Assembly (NCBI GenBank): GCA_949126835.1 | Contig: OX421498.1 | Location: forward strand, 33,835,299 to 33,899,298 | From: Anisus vortex | Taxonomy: Eukaryota > Mollusca > Gastropoda > Planorbidae | Direction: 5' to 3' | Length of the DNA: 64,000 nucleotides | Shown: positions 34,801 to 45,200 of the stretch, in pieces | How the letters are laid out: each line of letters opens with the position of its first letter | How positions within the stretch are numbered: position 1 is the stretch's first letter | Notes under the pieces: generated by a model | Told to the model about the DNA's origin: nothing | The model's database searches: none | What the model saw: the letters and a program-made list of their open reading frames with translations, nothing else | Program-made: the position numbers and the translations under genes

Positions 34801-36268
34801 GCAGTACAGTTTCTTGTAGAAGAGACTTGAATGTGAAGAGCTTCCAAGTGCGAACCTTCCGCGTGCTTTTGGTAATCGCTCTGCGTGCTAAGTATGGCAC
34901 GCGTGCCGTAGGTTGTCAACGCCTGCTCTACAAAATCAAGATCACTTTCATGATCAAGAATGAGCGCTGAGTGCAGACGACCTTATTGAGAGACAGGCAG
35001 AGAATTAAGCAAGCTCCATTCTCGCAAGGGTCGCACATACGGTGCCTATATGGTGGGAATATGCCCCGACCATTCCCTCTTGATAAAGGGACACAATACA
35101 TTTGGATAGATATTGACCGCCTAATAAGATCAAAACGATTATAGTTATATTTCAGAAATATACTGATTAAATATTGAATTTAAAGAAATTGAAAAATTAA
35201 TAACTCTAAAAGCTGAGTAGTTAATGTAATGTTTAAAAAAATATACATTAAAATGTACTATTAATTGTTTAGTCATATTCTATTTATGTATAATTTTCAT
35301 TATCTTTTAAAAGTTTGATCACTTAAAAATTATACATTATAATTAATTTATTATTTTATAAAGAAAAAAAAAAGAAACATATTGGACATATTAACGCAAA
35401 GAAAACGGATTAATTATCTCCCTTTAATTAAACAATAAATGGTCCAAACCTGGATGGGACAAAAAGAAGATAAAAGATTTTGAAAATCGTAAAAAAGAGT
35501 CATCAAAGGAGCGAAAAAAAAAACACACCAGATCCATAAGCCTACTTGTCTTACAATACTTCTCTAAAAACTGAACTTGTTTCCTCGTCATTCGGGTCCA
35601 AAGGATTAGTTGGAAATTTAAAACGTAACATAGAGGCTGATTTGTATTTGGGACAACAGAGACACTATAAGGTAAAATGTTAAAACTAAATTTTAATTTT
35701 TTGAATCTCTAGAAATGCTCTACTCTAGACTATATAAGCGTACAATTGTTCTGTCATTTGATCTCGTCTCGCAAAACAAAAACAAAGCAGTTCTATAGAA
35801 GCGTTCGCGTTGATTTTATAAAATATTTTGCGATAGTAGTAGTAGATGTGCATCCAGGAAATAATCAGAAGTAGAAGCAATCAATTTTCCAGCACCAATA
35901 GTTGCTCTGCAAAGAGTCGTGCTTGGTAAAAAAAAAATGTACTCTTACGCAATTGGCTGAGTCACTAGGTATTCTTGTAACATTTGATGCGTAAGAATTC
36001 CGATATCTTCTGTAAATCTGGAAAAAGTTCTTAAGGTAGGACATTTTTCTGAAAAGCTCGGACGACAAGATTATTTATAAGCGTTTATGCTTCGATATGA
36101 CGTTAGATAACTTTAAAAAAAAATTCCCTGTGTGTGAGTATCTTTTCTAATTTTAGATTCCATCGTCTGCTTAAACCAAAGGACGGAGAGAAACACACAG
36201 AAGTGACCAATTCATTTACCAACTTATCCCTGGACAAAGAATACTCCAGTGTTAGGCTGATGTCATGA
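22894..36268 (+). CDS. Uncharacterised single-pass membrane protein with cysteine-rich ectodomain (4 exons)
   Basis: Coding exons are 22894-22948, 24130-24271, 25356-25505 and 36157-36268 (459 nt, 152 aa plus stop). The three junctions agree in phase (G|CA, CT|T, CT|A) and use GT-AG sites: acag|gtttgg, caccag|ca, agtct|gtacgt, ttctcag|t, aatct|gtaagt, attttag|a. The product has a signal peptide (MWTVFFIILCSVQTFS), an ectodomain of about residues 19-68 with six cysteines (24, 40, 48, 49, 57, 58; pattern C..C.......CC.......CC) and an NKT glycosylation site at 52, a transmembrane helix at about 70-87 (TWLLVVVVAIIILIFVFV) followed by RC, and a 65-residue tail ending EYSSVRLMS with a YxxV-type sorting motif. 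The layout recalls small Shisa/WBP1-like proteins but I see no family-defining motif, so no function is assigned. An in-frame ATG at 22873 could add seven residues. The donor of exon 2 is the least certain junction: a stronger-looking GTGAGT at 24248 breaks the transmembrane frame. Confidence 0.75.
24775..24950 (+). repeat. Second type of tRNA-like repeat
   Basis: It contains GTCTGTTAACCGAAAGG and GTGGGTTCTATTCCTGCC, which look like the anticodon arm and T arm of a tRNA with a B box close to GGTTCGANTCC. It directly abuts an inverted SINE copy at 24,955. The acceptor stem is not recognisable, so I call it a SINE-like relic. It lies in intron 2 of the membrane-protein gene. Confidence 0.4.
24955..25130 (-). 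repeat. SINE copy, minus strand
   Basis: From GTAAAGTAGAGTACCCGTCG to CAGAGCTGTGTAGACTCAGG it matches the reverse complement of the SINE body at 4,330-4,510, including GTGGCCAGCACTATACACAG. The tRNA head is missing. Confidence 0.75.
25679..29152 (+). mobile_element. Decayed hAT transposon, split by another hAT
   Basis: The left end is CAGGGGTCGGCAACCTAAGG. Both sides carry TTGTAGAG (25,671-25,678 and 29,153-29,160), but the right inverted repeat lacks its outer 14 bases. Transposase relics in shifting frames read GRGRKALEVLDHWNGFELKL, FKTFNSFPNFREIK, FKFMDSCFHIALCLTGV and the C-terminal TKYVPDIEQLAKSKKERRLL, the pattern of ZBED/GTF2IRD2-like hAT transposases. It lies in intron 3 of the membrane-protein gene. 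Confidence 0.82.
27364..28871 (+). mobile_element. hAT transposon with pseudogene transposase, nested
   Basis: Terminal repeats CAGGCATGTCAAACGTGCTG and (reverse) CAGGCGTGTCAAACTCAAAA are followed by the GCGGCCCGC/GCGGGCCGC type subterminal sequence common in animal hATs. Coding relics read ASYELSRMFAISGKSYSEGD, SLTRITVAGSIDEMA, AIDETVDITGIAQLAVFIRA (one frame break), and the dimerisation region MAMFGSTYVCEQLFSFIKLT, SQRSRLTDEHLSSLM. This is the GTF2IRD2/ZBED5-like hAT class. Several stops and frameshifts make it inactive. Imperfect 8-bp flanks only. Confidence 0.85.
32137..32702. mobile_element. hAT-like MITE inside a LINE (566 bp)
   Basis: Ends CAGACCTGGATTAACCATTA and (reverse) CAGGGCCGGATTAAGCCATC, flanked by AGTATGAA at 32,129-32,136 and 32,703-32,710. 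Removing it joins the LINE frame at DESNNNIN/S-YYENVK. The TIR type CAGGGCCGGATTAA is common in animal hAT MITEs. Confidence 0.92.
32711..32830. repeat. Internal direct duplication of about 45 bp in the LINE
   Basis: CATCATCAGAGCTTAAACTT and the following TTGTAGTGCCTGGAAT occur twice in succession (from about 32,731 and 32,776). This duplicates the peptide FQALQSLSSDD. The copies differ by a base or two. Confidence 0.8.
33707..33968. mobile_element. Second copy of the 2,260-type MITE
   Basis: AAGGTTGACAGACGTCCAGC on the left and TATGTCCTCCTTTTAAAGTC near the right match the ends of 2,260-2,756. The stretch 32,960-33,700 shows no gene and no repeat I can name. Confidence 0.5.
34712..34925. 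mobile_element. hAT MITE (214 bp)
   Basis: Ends CAGGGATCGGCAACCTTTGG and (reverse) CAGGCGTTGACAACCTACGG belong to the same family as 17,520-18,575. Flanks CTCTACAC and CTCTACAA differ in one base of eight. Confidence 0.82.
35170..35440. mobile_element. Interior fragment of the 17,520-type hAT family
   Basis: ACATATTAACGCAAAGAAAA and surrounding AT-rich sequence resemble 17,700-17,940 of the complete copy. No ends are seen. The rest of 35,440-36,156 before exon 4 of the membrane-protein gene holds nothing I recognise. Confidence 0.5.
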
Positions 36269-36423
36269 AGAAGAATCAATCTTACTAGAGCACTCAACCC
36301 TGAATCAAAGATTCATCAATGTTTGAAAGTTATATTTAACAACCTTCTCAAGTCAACATGTAGCCCTAGTGCTGGTAGATTCCACTTCAAGCGTTCTACC
36401 TGTATACACAACTCAAACTTTCT

Positions 36424-36429
36424 AATAAA
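36424..36429 (+). promoter_or_regulatory. Candidate poly(A) signal of the membrane-protein gene
   Basis: AATAAA lies about 155 bp after the stop codon at 36268; another AATAAA is near 36611. No other coding sequence lies between the stop and the tandem array at 36751, so this stretch is probably 3' UTR. The motif is common by chance in AT-rich DNA. Confidence 0.35.
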
Positions 36430-36750
36430 TATATACCGCGTAACCTATAAATTGTCCAGTTTGCTTTTTGTATAAAATATATTGGTATTGGCAAAACTAT
36501 TTTAAAACCACACATTCTGTAGGCCTACAATATATACCTATGTTGTTCAAATCATGAATCCAAGGATTAAGATACGAGTTTATTCATCATTATGGTTTTA
36601 TTGTTAATAGAATAAAGGAACATTGTTTCGTAGAGTAGCTAAAATATTTAATTGAAAAATTGAAAATTAGAAGCAGCCTAGGCCAGGTCTCATGTATTTG
36701 TAGAGTTAAAACCAGAGGGAGAGGGGATTACAATTAGTGGTCAAGACCCT

Positions 36751-37350
36751 TTGCTTGACTGTAGCCAACCTGCAAGACCTTATGTTGACTGTAGCCAACC
36801 TGCAAGACCTTATGTTGACTGTAGCCAACCTGCAAGACCTTATGTTACCTGTAGCCAACCTGCAAGACCTTATGTTGACTATAGCCAACCTGCAAGACCT
36901 TATGTTGACTGTAGCCAACCTGCAAGACCTTATGTTGACTGTAGCCAACCTGCAAGACCTTATGTTGACTGTAGCCAACCTGCAAGACCTTATGTTGACT
37001 GTAGCCAACCTGCAAGACCTTATGTTGACTGTAGCCAACCTGCAAGACCTTATGTTGACTGTAGCCAACCTCCAAGACCTTATGTTGACTATAGCCAACC
37101 TGCAAGACCTTATGTTGACTGTAGCCAACCTGCAAGACCTTATGTTGACTGTAGCCAACCTGCAAGACCTTATGTTGACTGTAGCCAACCTGCAAGACCT
37201 TATGTTGACTGTAGCCAACCTGCAAGACCTTATGTTGACTGTAGCCAACCTGCAAGACCTTATGTTGACTGTAGCCAACCTGCAAGACCTTATGTTGACT
37301 GTAGCCAACCTGCAAGACCTTATGTTGACTGTAGCCAACCTCCAAGACCA
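36751..37350. repeat. Minisatellite, 20 copies of a 30-bp unit
   Basis: Twenty head-to-tail 30-bp units, readable as two units per 60 bases; the core is TGTAGCCAACCTGCAAGACC. Most units are identical. Variants are few: the first unit (TTGCTTGACT), one with ACCTG near 36847, ATAGCC at about 36881 and 37091, and CCTCCAAG at about 37069 and 37339. The unit length is a multiple of three and lacks stops, so two plus frames and two minus frames stay open for about 600 bp. These are artefacts, not genes. The array sits between the convergent 3' ends of the membrane-protein gene and VPS18. Confidence 0.95.
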
Positions 37351-37512
37351 ATAGGTTGACTAAAGCCATCCAGGCCCTCAAGGTTCAGAAAATGTAAAAA
37401 ATGTGTAAAAAAACAACAAACTAAAAAAGAAACTATGAAGCCATTCAAATGCGAGTTGATTTTAAATTTGATCTTTTAATTAAAAACTTAACAATATGGT
37501 TTTTCAGTTACT

Positions 37513-37772
37513 TTCAAATATAACATCACATAAATATCCAGACATCAATTATAACATTACATAAATATCCAGACATTCAAATATAACATCACATAAATAT
37601 ATCCAGACAATCAAATATAACATCACATAAATATCCAGACATTCAAATATAACATCACATAAATATCCAGACATTCAAACATAACATCACATAAATATCC
37701 AGACATTCAAATATAACATCACATAAATATCCAGACACTCAAATATAACATCACATAAATATCCAGACATGC
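37513..37772. repeat. Second minisatellite, about 8 copies of a 32-bp AT-rich unit
   Basis: The core ATAACATCACATAAATATCC followed by AGACATTCAA recurs about eight times, with one unit shortened near 37545 and one with an extra AT near 37600. It lies 160 bp from the 30-bp array but has no sequence in common with it. Confidence 0.9.
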
Positions 37773-39041
37773 AAATACTATTTAAAAAAAGAAATTAGAT
37801 TAGACTTTGAACAAAGCAGACACAAATTTCAATTATAAGTCACAACAATGCAATTATAGAAGTGAATCTACCAGTTTTAACAATAACGTCAACGCATGTA
37901 TAAATATGGGAAGAAAAAAACATAAAAGAAGGGATTCGGAACAATACATAACAATAAAATGAATAAACGTTCATCTCATTCTTTGTTCATTAGTGACATT
38001 GACAGACTTTTAAAGTGACAAGCCGTTTGGTGGATGGGAAAATGAATCAACGCTCACAAGTCTATCACCTAGGCCTACCTTGGATATTGAAAACAGTTAT
38101 ATTGCACTATAGAGACACAGGAGACAATATTTGTACATGACAAAATAGCACACAAAACCACAAAGATATAGACTGACATTAATTGCTATGTAAATGTATG
38201 CATGGCCTTGGCTGACTAAATAATTTAAAAAGCAACTCATAAGTAGCTCATAGGAATGAGAGCATTTTTTTTCTCCAATTTTCAAAAATTGAGTTTCTAT
38301 GAATAGATGAAAGGGTCAGTAGCATTATTATGTATGTATTAACATAAACACAGGTGGTGTTCGGAATAGCACTCACTTTACATGACAGAGTCATACTTCT
38401 GATCCTTTTTCGAACACAGGTCCTAAAATAAAAGCAATAATTGTGTCCGTGACTAAACACCTTCGAGACGTTACATATCCAAAATGTACCAAACCCACCA
38501 CTTGCTGGAGAATATTCTAATAAATGTATGATAGATATAAATAAATATCTAACTCAGGTGGCCGTACTTCTGAGTCTGAGTCATTCCTTAGATTGGTTTT
38601 AAAAAATTCAAACATTGACAGTTCCATATGCCACTATTCTGAATATTATTTGTTTATATAAATCAGCCATTAATGGGTTAACACAAGCAAATAAATTGTT
38701 CGTTTAGTAAATTATTTTGAAAACTCCAATCATCAATTTAAGAAATAAAATAAATTAAAACCACAATGACTTGATTGAGTGTAGGTGGCGGTTAAGGTGG
38801 CGGTTAAGGAACTCCGTGACTTAAAATGTTCCGTTTTCTTTTTCAATTTGGAATGTCAAAATTATGAACATACACATACATGACATACATACATAAACAC
38901 ATACTTTATTTTCATGGCCATTCTTTTCATCTGCAATACATCAGCTGAGGTAAACAAAGAATACAGGATACATCCTTTCAATGGGTCGAGTTGAAATCTG
39001 AACAGGCAGCCTAGAAAAATTTGTCCAAACATGGGCTCGGG
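37773..39041. other. Probable VPS18 3' UTR and intergenic sequence
   Basis: AT-rich, with short CATACATACATA runs near 38,880. No open frame has coding character and no transposon ends are evident. Confidence 0.5.
38905..38910 (-). promoter_or_regulatory. Candidate poly(A) signal of VPS18
   Basis: TTTATT on the plus strand (AATAAA in the VPS18 direction) lies 132 bp past the stop codon. The sequence from 37,773 to 39,041 holds no other gene I can support and is probably 3' UTR and intergenic DNA. Confidence 0.35.
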
Positions 39042-42000
39042 CTATTCCCACTCTGCAGCGACACTTGGCCACTCCTCCTCATCGATAAACAATTTGTCCA
39101 CACACCTACACAGGGATAGAGAAAATATATAAAATAAATGAAGAAATCTTTCACTCATATTGTAGTCATTTGTAGAATTTGTAGCAATTTAAAGATGATT
39201 ACAAGCAAACAGTTCCCAATTCTAAAAAACAAAACAATCTTTATTTCCCTAAGCATTGGGCTGGATCCTTGTTCTCTACTTCAGCGTCAGGGCTGAGTTC
39301 ACTAGTGAACCATGGGAAGCATAGAAAGGCCCACCACCACTTGAACACACTCCATAAGGGAGATAACAATTATTTAAAAATAATTTTCCGATACTGCAAT
39401 ATATTTGTAAGCACTAGTAAAGTCCATGAGCTTTCCTATATAATATTTCACCAAGAGTTGACCAAACTAGACTGGGAGGGAGGAACTGGAAAGGGGAAGA
39501 CAATTCTGGAAATGCAATGCCCAAAAACAAGTATAAAAAGAAGATAATCAGATAAGCCTAGGGAAGGTGATGACTCTATCTCGCATTCAGCCTTCAGGTA
39601 TTGAGATGGGACGCTGTGTTCTAGTGGTCTGCCATACAATTATATTCTTGGGTAGACATTTTTTTCCCCTAAAGTCTAAGCAGTTTCTGGTGGGTCAGTT
39701 GGGAAAAGTAAAAGTGCCACACAATCCCCTTGTCTAACATGGACAAAGAAAATGATGAGCTTTTTGCCTCACACCAGAATTGAATTTGTGTAAGAGGTAC
39801 TCTGGTTGTTTTTTTTTTACACATGATTTAACAGAATACAGATATTTACACCAAAATATAAAAACAACAACATACCCCATTATTTCAAACAAATTAAATG
39901 AAAACAATGTGTGATTCTAATACACCTGTTTCCATCACAAAGAATGAAATGCCCACATTATGGAATGGAGGTGAATCAAGCACACAATATTTAGTGACTA
40001 ACCTTATCATGAAATCTCCACATAAAATACATTCAGAGGCCACTAACTCATCCAGCTTGGCCTGGAAATTAAAATCAACAAATTGGATTTAAAAAAAACA
40101 ACTAGTGTCAATGGGACAATAATTTCAAACATTAGAGAAGTAATTATATGTTTGCATATAATGTCCAACGAGGATCTGGGTTGTGCTGTTGATTTTAGGC
40201 TTAGTAAGTAAAGTACCCTTCGGACCAAACTGATCATAGGTCTGGTAAAGCATCGTTCACCAGTCTGTGTGGCCACGGCATATGAGGGGACGTGTGGCCA
40301 GCACAATGCCCAGCCCGGTACGTGACGTTTTGGCGTGACAGTTTTGGCGCGGGCCGTTTTGGCGCGAGGAAATAATTGAGGAAAACATTAATTTTTGTTG
40401 TTGTATAATAAATGAAATTAATAATAGGCCTAAATAATAATAATTTAAAACGATGTACTTTAATGCATTTATAGGACAATTAAACTTTAAAAACTTTGTT
40501 TCTTTATACATGCATAAAAACTTAAGTATCTATTTATGGGCATAAAATACTATTTAGGCCTATCTATTTATATATATGTCGGCTTAATAAGGAAGTTGTT
40601 TGTTGTTGTTTTTTTATTCAACCCCTAGATTGTTAGGCCTAAGCTTATATGCGAAAGTTACGCGTGCTAGTCGTTCAACAAAATTCTAATAACAACTATA
40701 TGTATATAAGCCACTAAGAAAGGTTTAGTCCTCATATCAATAAATATATTGTGAGTTGCCAAGTACACATAAAGTGATTTTGCAAGTTCATTGGATTACT
40801 GTTACCCTTTCAATATTTATTCAAGTGTTACTGTGCATTTATTATACAAAACATATTGTTTTCCTCAAATAAAGTTATTAAGTTTATTTGATTAAATGAT
40901 GTGATCTATTTTTAGTCCGTCGCGCCAAAACATCCTGCACCAAAACATCCTGCGCCAAAACGTCCGTCGCGCCAAAACGGTCGCGCCAAAACGGCTGCTT
41001 CGTGCCCAGCCGCCTTTACTTTACCCCAACAAGTGTCAGGTACCCATCAGAGCTGGGTAGACTCAGGGGCATCCTGAAAAAATTCTAGCCTGCACCAGAA
41101 ATTGAATCCAGGACCTTTGGATTGTCAGTCGAACGGGCTGCCGCTCGGCCACCGTGCCTCATATTTTAGACCTTGGATCTATGGCACTATTTTAAACATC
41201 TATTCTAGACCCCTATATTAAGATCTTGACTCTAAATGAATTGTTCAGTTCAAATCAGCCTCTGTACAGCCAAAATCAAAAGATATCCATCTGAAAAACT
41301 TTGTACAAATCTGGTTTGTTCACCTTGACGTCCATATCTTTCAGCCCAGCGGGTGAGCTGACTGACTTCTGTGACGGAACACTCTCGCCCTCTGCAAGTT
41401 TTCTCTGCAGTGCTTCGACCTGACTTTTCTTAGAAGCTGGCAGACTCGGCAAGACCTGGGTGAACAAGAAAGCAAAAAAAAAAAAACAACACATGAGCAA
41501 GATGACAGTAAACTTCTTCCTCATCTATCTAACCAGGGGATGACTTCTAAAGAAATGGTTCATGAAGTACAATGTACATCAGTCATTGATTTCCACTGCA
41601 GATGTAGGGTACCCAATCATTGCTGGTTAGGTTAGGGAATCTTAGGTTATGTCTTCCTTCTGACAGCATGTGCTATCAAAGGCACTGCGCCTGCGTTTCA
41701 GTGAGGATGGAGACAAAGACAAGTCCTTTGAAATGCGCTCGTTTGAATCTGTGGCCCCTTCTAGATGCCTCAAACAATGAGAGATTTTGATACAAAGGAG
41801 TCTTTGAAAAAGAGTTTAAAAGCTATTTCTCTCTAAACTAGAGAATGTACCCATACATCTAGAATTGAAATTTATACCAAGAGCGCACTGAACATGCAAA
41901 ATTTAATAGCCTGGAGAAGGAATTGCTACATAAAATAACCATCATAATCATGTCATACACTCTGTAAAATGATCACTAATCGACAAATAAAAATAGAAGG

Positions 42001-42253
42001 TAATACCTCTGATACTTCATTGTGATAGATAATGATTTTGTAAACTTTTGATTTCACATGAATGAAACTTTAAAAACAAAATGATGTTAATGATGTGTGT
42101 ATCATTGAGTGTTATAGTGGTATTCTGTGAATTACCTCTGAAATCAAACAGTCCATGTGAAACTTGTGGCCACAAGGGAACAAGTAAAATGCCCTAGACA
42201 TTAGAGGGTAGCCACAGGCTGAACATTTATCCTCAGCTTTGACGAAGGCATAC
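39042..42253 (-). CDS. VPS18: VPS18 C-terminal RING-H2 exons and stop
   Basis: Exons 42136-42253, 41324-41455, 40003-40061 and 39042-39105 encode the RING. Zinc ligands are visible as C604-x2-C607, C621-G-H623-x2-H626-x2-C629 and, after a 58-residue insert split by an intron, C688-x2-C691 (numbered from the first full codon in the window). The protein ends FIDEEEWPSVAAEWE and the stop is TAG at 39042-39044. The donor of exon 41324-41455 was placed at aag|gtgaac: it is in phase with the next exon and restores the family sequence LKDMDVK-AKLDELVASEC. The open frame itself runs on for another 16 codons into the intron. Confidence 0.95.
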
Positions 42254-45200
42254 CTGGGGGAGAACATAACACAACTACTTGAAAACAACAAACAATATCA
42301 AATAACATACATAAAAGTTTACTTTTTTAATGACTAATGTACAAAGCACATTCAAGGTGCAAGGATTACCTGTTTCTAAAACAAACATTTCATTTATCTA
42401 AATGAAATTTTTTTAAAATCTTCATCCTATGATCAAGATTACACGTATGGATCTTCTTCTATATATTATAGTGGAGACCCTAATAAGACCAAGGAAAGAG
42501 TCCACAATTTAACTACACATACAATTTTAAGACATCACGAACAAGAAGGACAAACAGATGACGGAGTTTCACTTGAGGTATTTATATATATAAATGCAGC
42601 AATCATTCTCTTAAGATTAATTCATTAAATTATAAAATAAGACCAAGGAGTTTTGCTCTCTTCTCTGTTGCACAGTTCACTCCTGTTTCAAAGAACATCA
42701 CTAAATTATGATCCACCAAGTTATGCTGACTGAGCAAGATTTTCAATTGCTTCATATTCCAGTACAATTCAATGAAGCTAGTCCTGAGGACATGCACTGA
42801 GCCTGGGTTCAATGATGGTGTATCTGTCAGGTCACTCACATTATGGCAAAGTTGAAAAACCTATTTCCATCACAAAGTGTAGAAGGGAGATGGGAGCTAT
42901 ATGTTAATTTGCCCATGGGACTATAGCAAATCAACCTGTGGGCTGTCCATTACATACACATCAGCCTGAACAGAAGATTATTCTGATAAACACATTAGCT
43001 GATGTCTGATGTAGTCTTCTCTGACTGACTTTACGCTTGAGGACCATGGGATTGGGTTTATGACCTGGCAACTTAACTAGCCTTTCTCTAAGTACTTGAT
43101 ACATATACAAGGGCAGAGTAATGATAAGGGCAATAGGAAAAAAAAGAAACCTACTTACTTATTTCTAAAACTCTGTATCTCCTTCCTGATCTCTTCAGCA
43201 CTCTGTGTGGCTTCATCCATCTCTTGTTTTAAACTTTCTATGTGGCTGTTGTATTCTTTCAGTGATGTGATGATGGCATCCTGGAGATACAACACACATT
43301 TACTACAGATAATTGAAAGTATATAATGCAGTAACCATTAGCAGGAGAATACCTTATCATAAGCTTTATCTTAAAAGTATGATTAACAGCATCACAGTGA
43401 AATAATACAGTCAACTAGTGTAGCAGTTCCTATTCTCCCCTCAATACTACTTATGCCACTTCATTTAAAGTGTATCATTTATAGGTAATACCCTCCCATA
43501 ATATAATATCTATACGTCAATTTCCAAAGTAAACAAAGTTTTTTTTTTGTGAGTTATTAAGAGCTTAAACAAACAAAATCACTCAATGATAAATGGTCAC
43601 CTGAGAAATTACAAGAACTAAAATTTTGTAACAGAATTGAGGTCAGCGACCTCTCTATCATGTTACCGAAATTGATTAAACCCACAAAGAATGGATGAAT
43701 AAATGCATAGTTTAGCCCAATCAAACATTTACATTTTCTAAGTCAAATATCTTATATCCACAGATACAAGATAAAACCTTGGCATTCTCAGTGTTTGCCA
43801 GAAGATAAAACAATTGACTTTTTTTTTTCTAGGGCCTAACCAAATAGATGATTCTAATGAGTATGGAATCCGATAATTTTGATGTACTATGAGACGAATT
43901 TGGTTAAGATCTAAGTGTTAGCTTTCACTCTGGAATTTCACTATCATATTCACGCTAACCATATTCTTCAGATAATTCCCCCCTTTTCCCCATAACACTT
44001 TCTTACAACATCAGTTGTCAATTGCCAAAAGCAGATTAACCCTTACAGTCCCGGGCGTGTATATAGCATAACTGAAGGCAGCATAGATAGAAGTAGGTCG
44101 GTACGGGAAGGGTTAAGTCCGGATTAGGTATTATAAGTTTACTTTTTATTGAATTATAAAAAATGCATACTGTAATACGTAATACGTAATATTATCTGAG
44201 GCAAATACTTCCAGAAAACAAGATATTTGGCTGAGGCCAATGATGATTTCCGGTTAGGCGCTTTCCACATTAGCATCATTTTTCTGCACCCCCAGACAAC
44301 TCCCCCCCTATGCCACTAGTGTAACAGACACTACATGGTTGGCAACTGATGAACAAGAAAAAATTGGAGAAGCTGGTCAAAGTAAAAATATTGGGTCAAG
44401 TGTCCAAACCTTGAAATGGTCAATGGTGACAAAGTCAGGGAAGAAAGGGAGGATGTCTTCAATCTTGAGGCGATCACATTCATGGAGGAACTCCATGGCT
44501 CTCTTGATGTCCTTCTCCTTCTCTACAACATGACGAGCTGAGGACAGGGGGGGATAATTTGTAAAAAAAAAGGGTCAGGTTAAATCCCTTTATGTATGAT
44601 GTTTAAATGCATCAAACCACCTCACTATCAACCAAGCTGGGGTATTTGTAGCACAAGTGTCATCTGATTCTTAAAAGTGAACAGCTTGTTATATAATAGG
44701 AAACAAGTTCAGGTTAAAAAAAAACACCCAAGCAAGAATGAAAAAGTACAAGTCAAAGAAATCATTTACTAAGAATTGATAGTAAATTTGTTTTTGCTTA
44801 TGGAACAAGAAAAGCTGTTCTGATCTCTCAACTCAGCATTTCACTACATTTTTTATGCTATATTTCTAAGTTGAATTGAATGCGTTATGTATTATTTACT
44901 TTTTTTGCTTTCCAACTTTCTTTCTTCTAGTATTTCTAAATTGTGTGATTTTACTATTGGCACTGTATTTGCTGGTTGTGAATATTTTGTAATGAGCATT
45001 TCAGCTCTGATCTAAAATTGTTTTAGTTTTTTTTATAAATATTTTCTAATGAACTGTTTACAGATAAAAATTGTTGTATTGATAAATACATTATTAAACA
45101 CCTATCATAAGCTTAAGTCTTTCAACTTAAAGATAAAATAAAAAAAACTGATTAACACATTGAAGTCACTTGCCTATACGCAGCCACAGTTTCTTCCGCA

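Noticed and set aside
35865..36297. Minus-strand frames near exon 4 of the membrane-protein gene
   Set aside because: Antisense shadows or AT-rich noise without splice support.
36706..37381. Four long open frames (about 180-210 codons) on both strands
   Set aside because: They are translations of the 30-bp tandem array, present on both strands at once and with no start, splice or domain evidence.
41276..41323. C-terminal extension of the VPS18 exon up to a TGA
   Set aside because: The strong donor aag|gtgaac at 41,323 gives the family sequence with the next exon, and the extension has no counterpart in VPS18.
44339..44533. Plus-strand frame over a VPS18 exon
   Set aside because: It is the antisense shadow of exon 44410-44537, whose minus-strand reading is strongly conserved.
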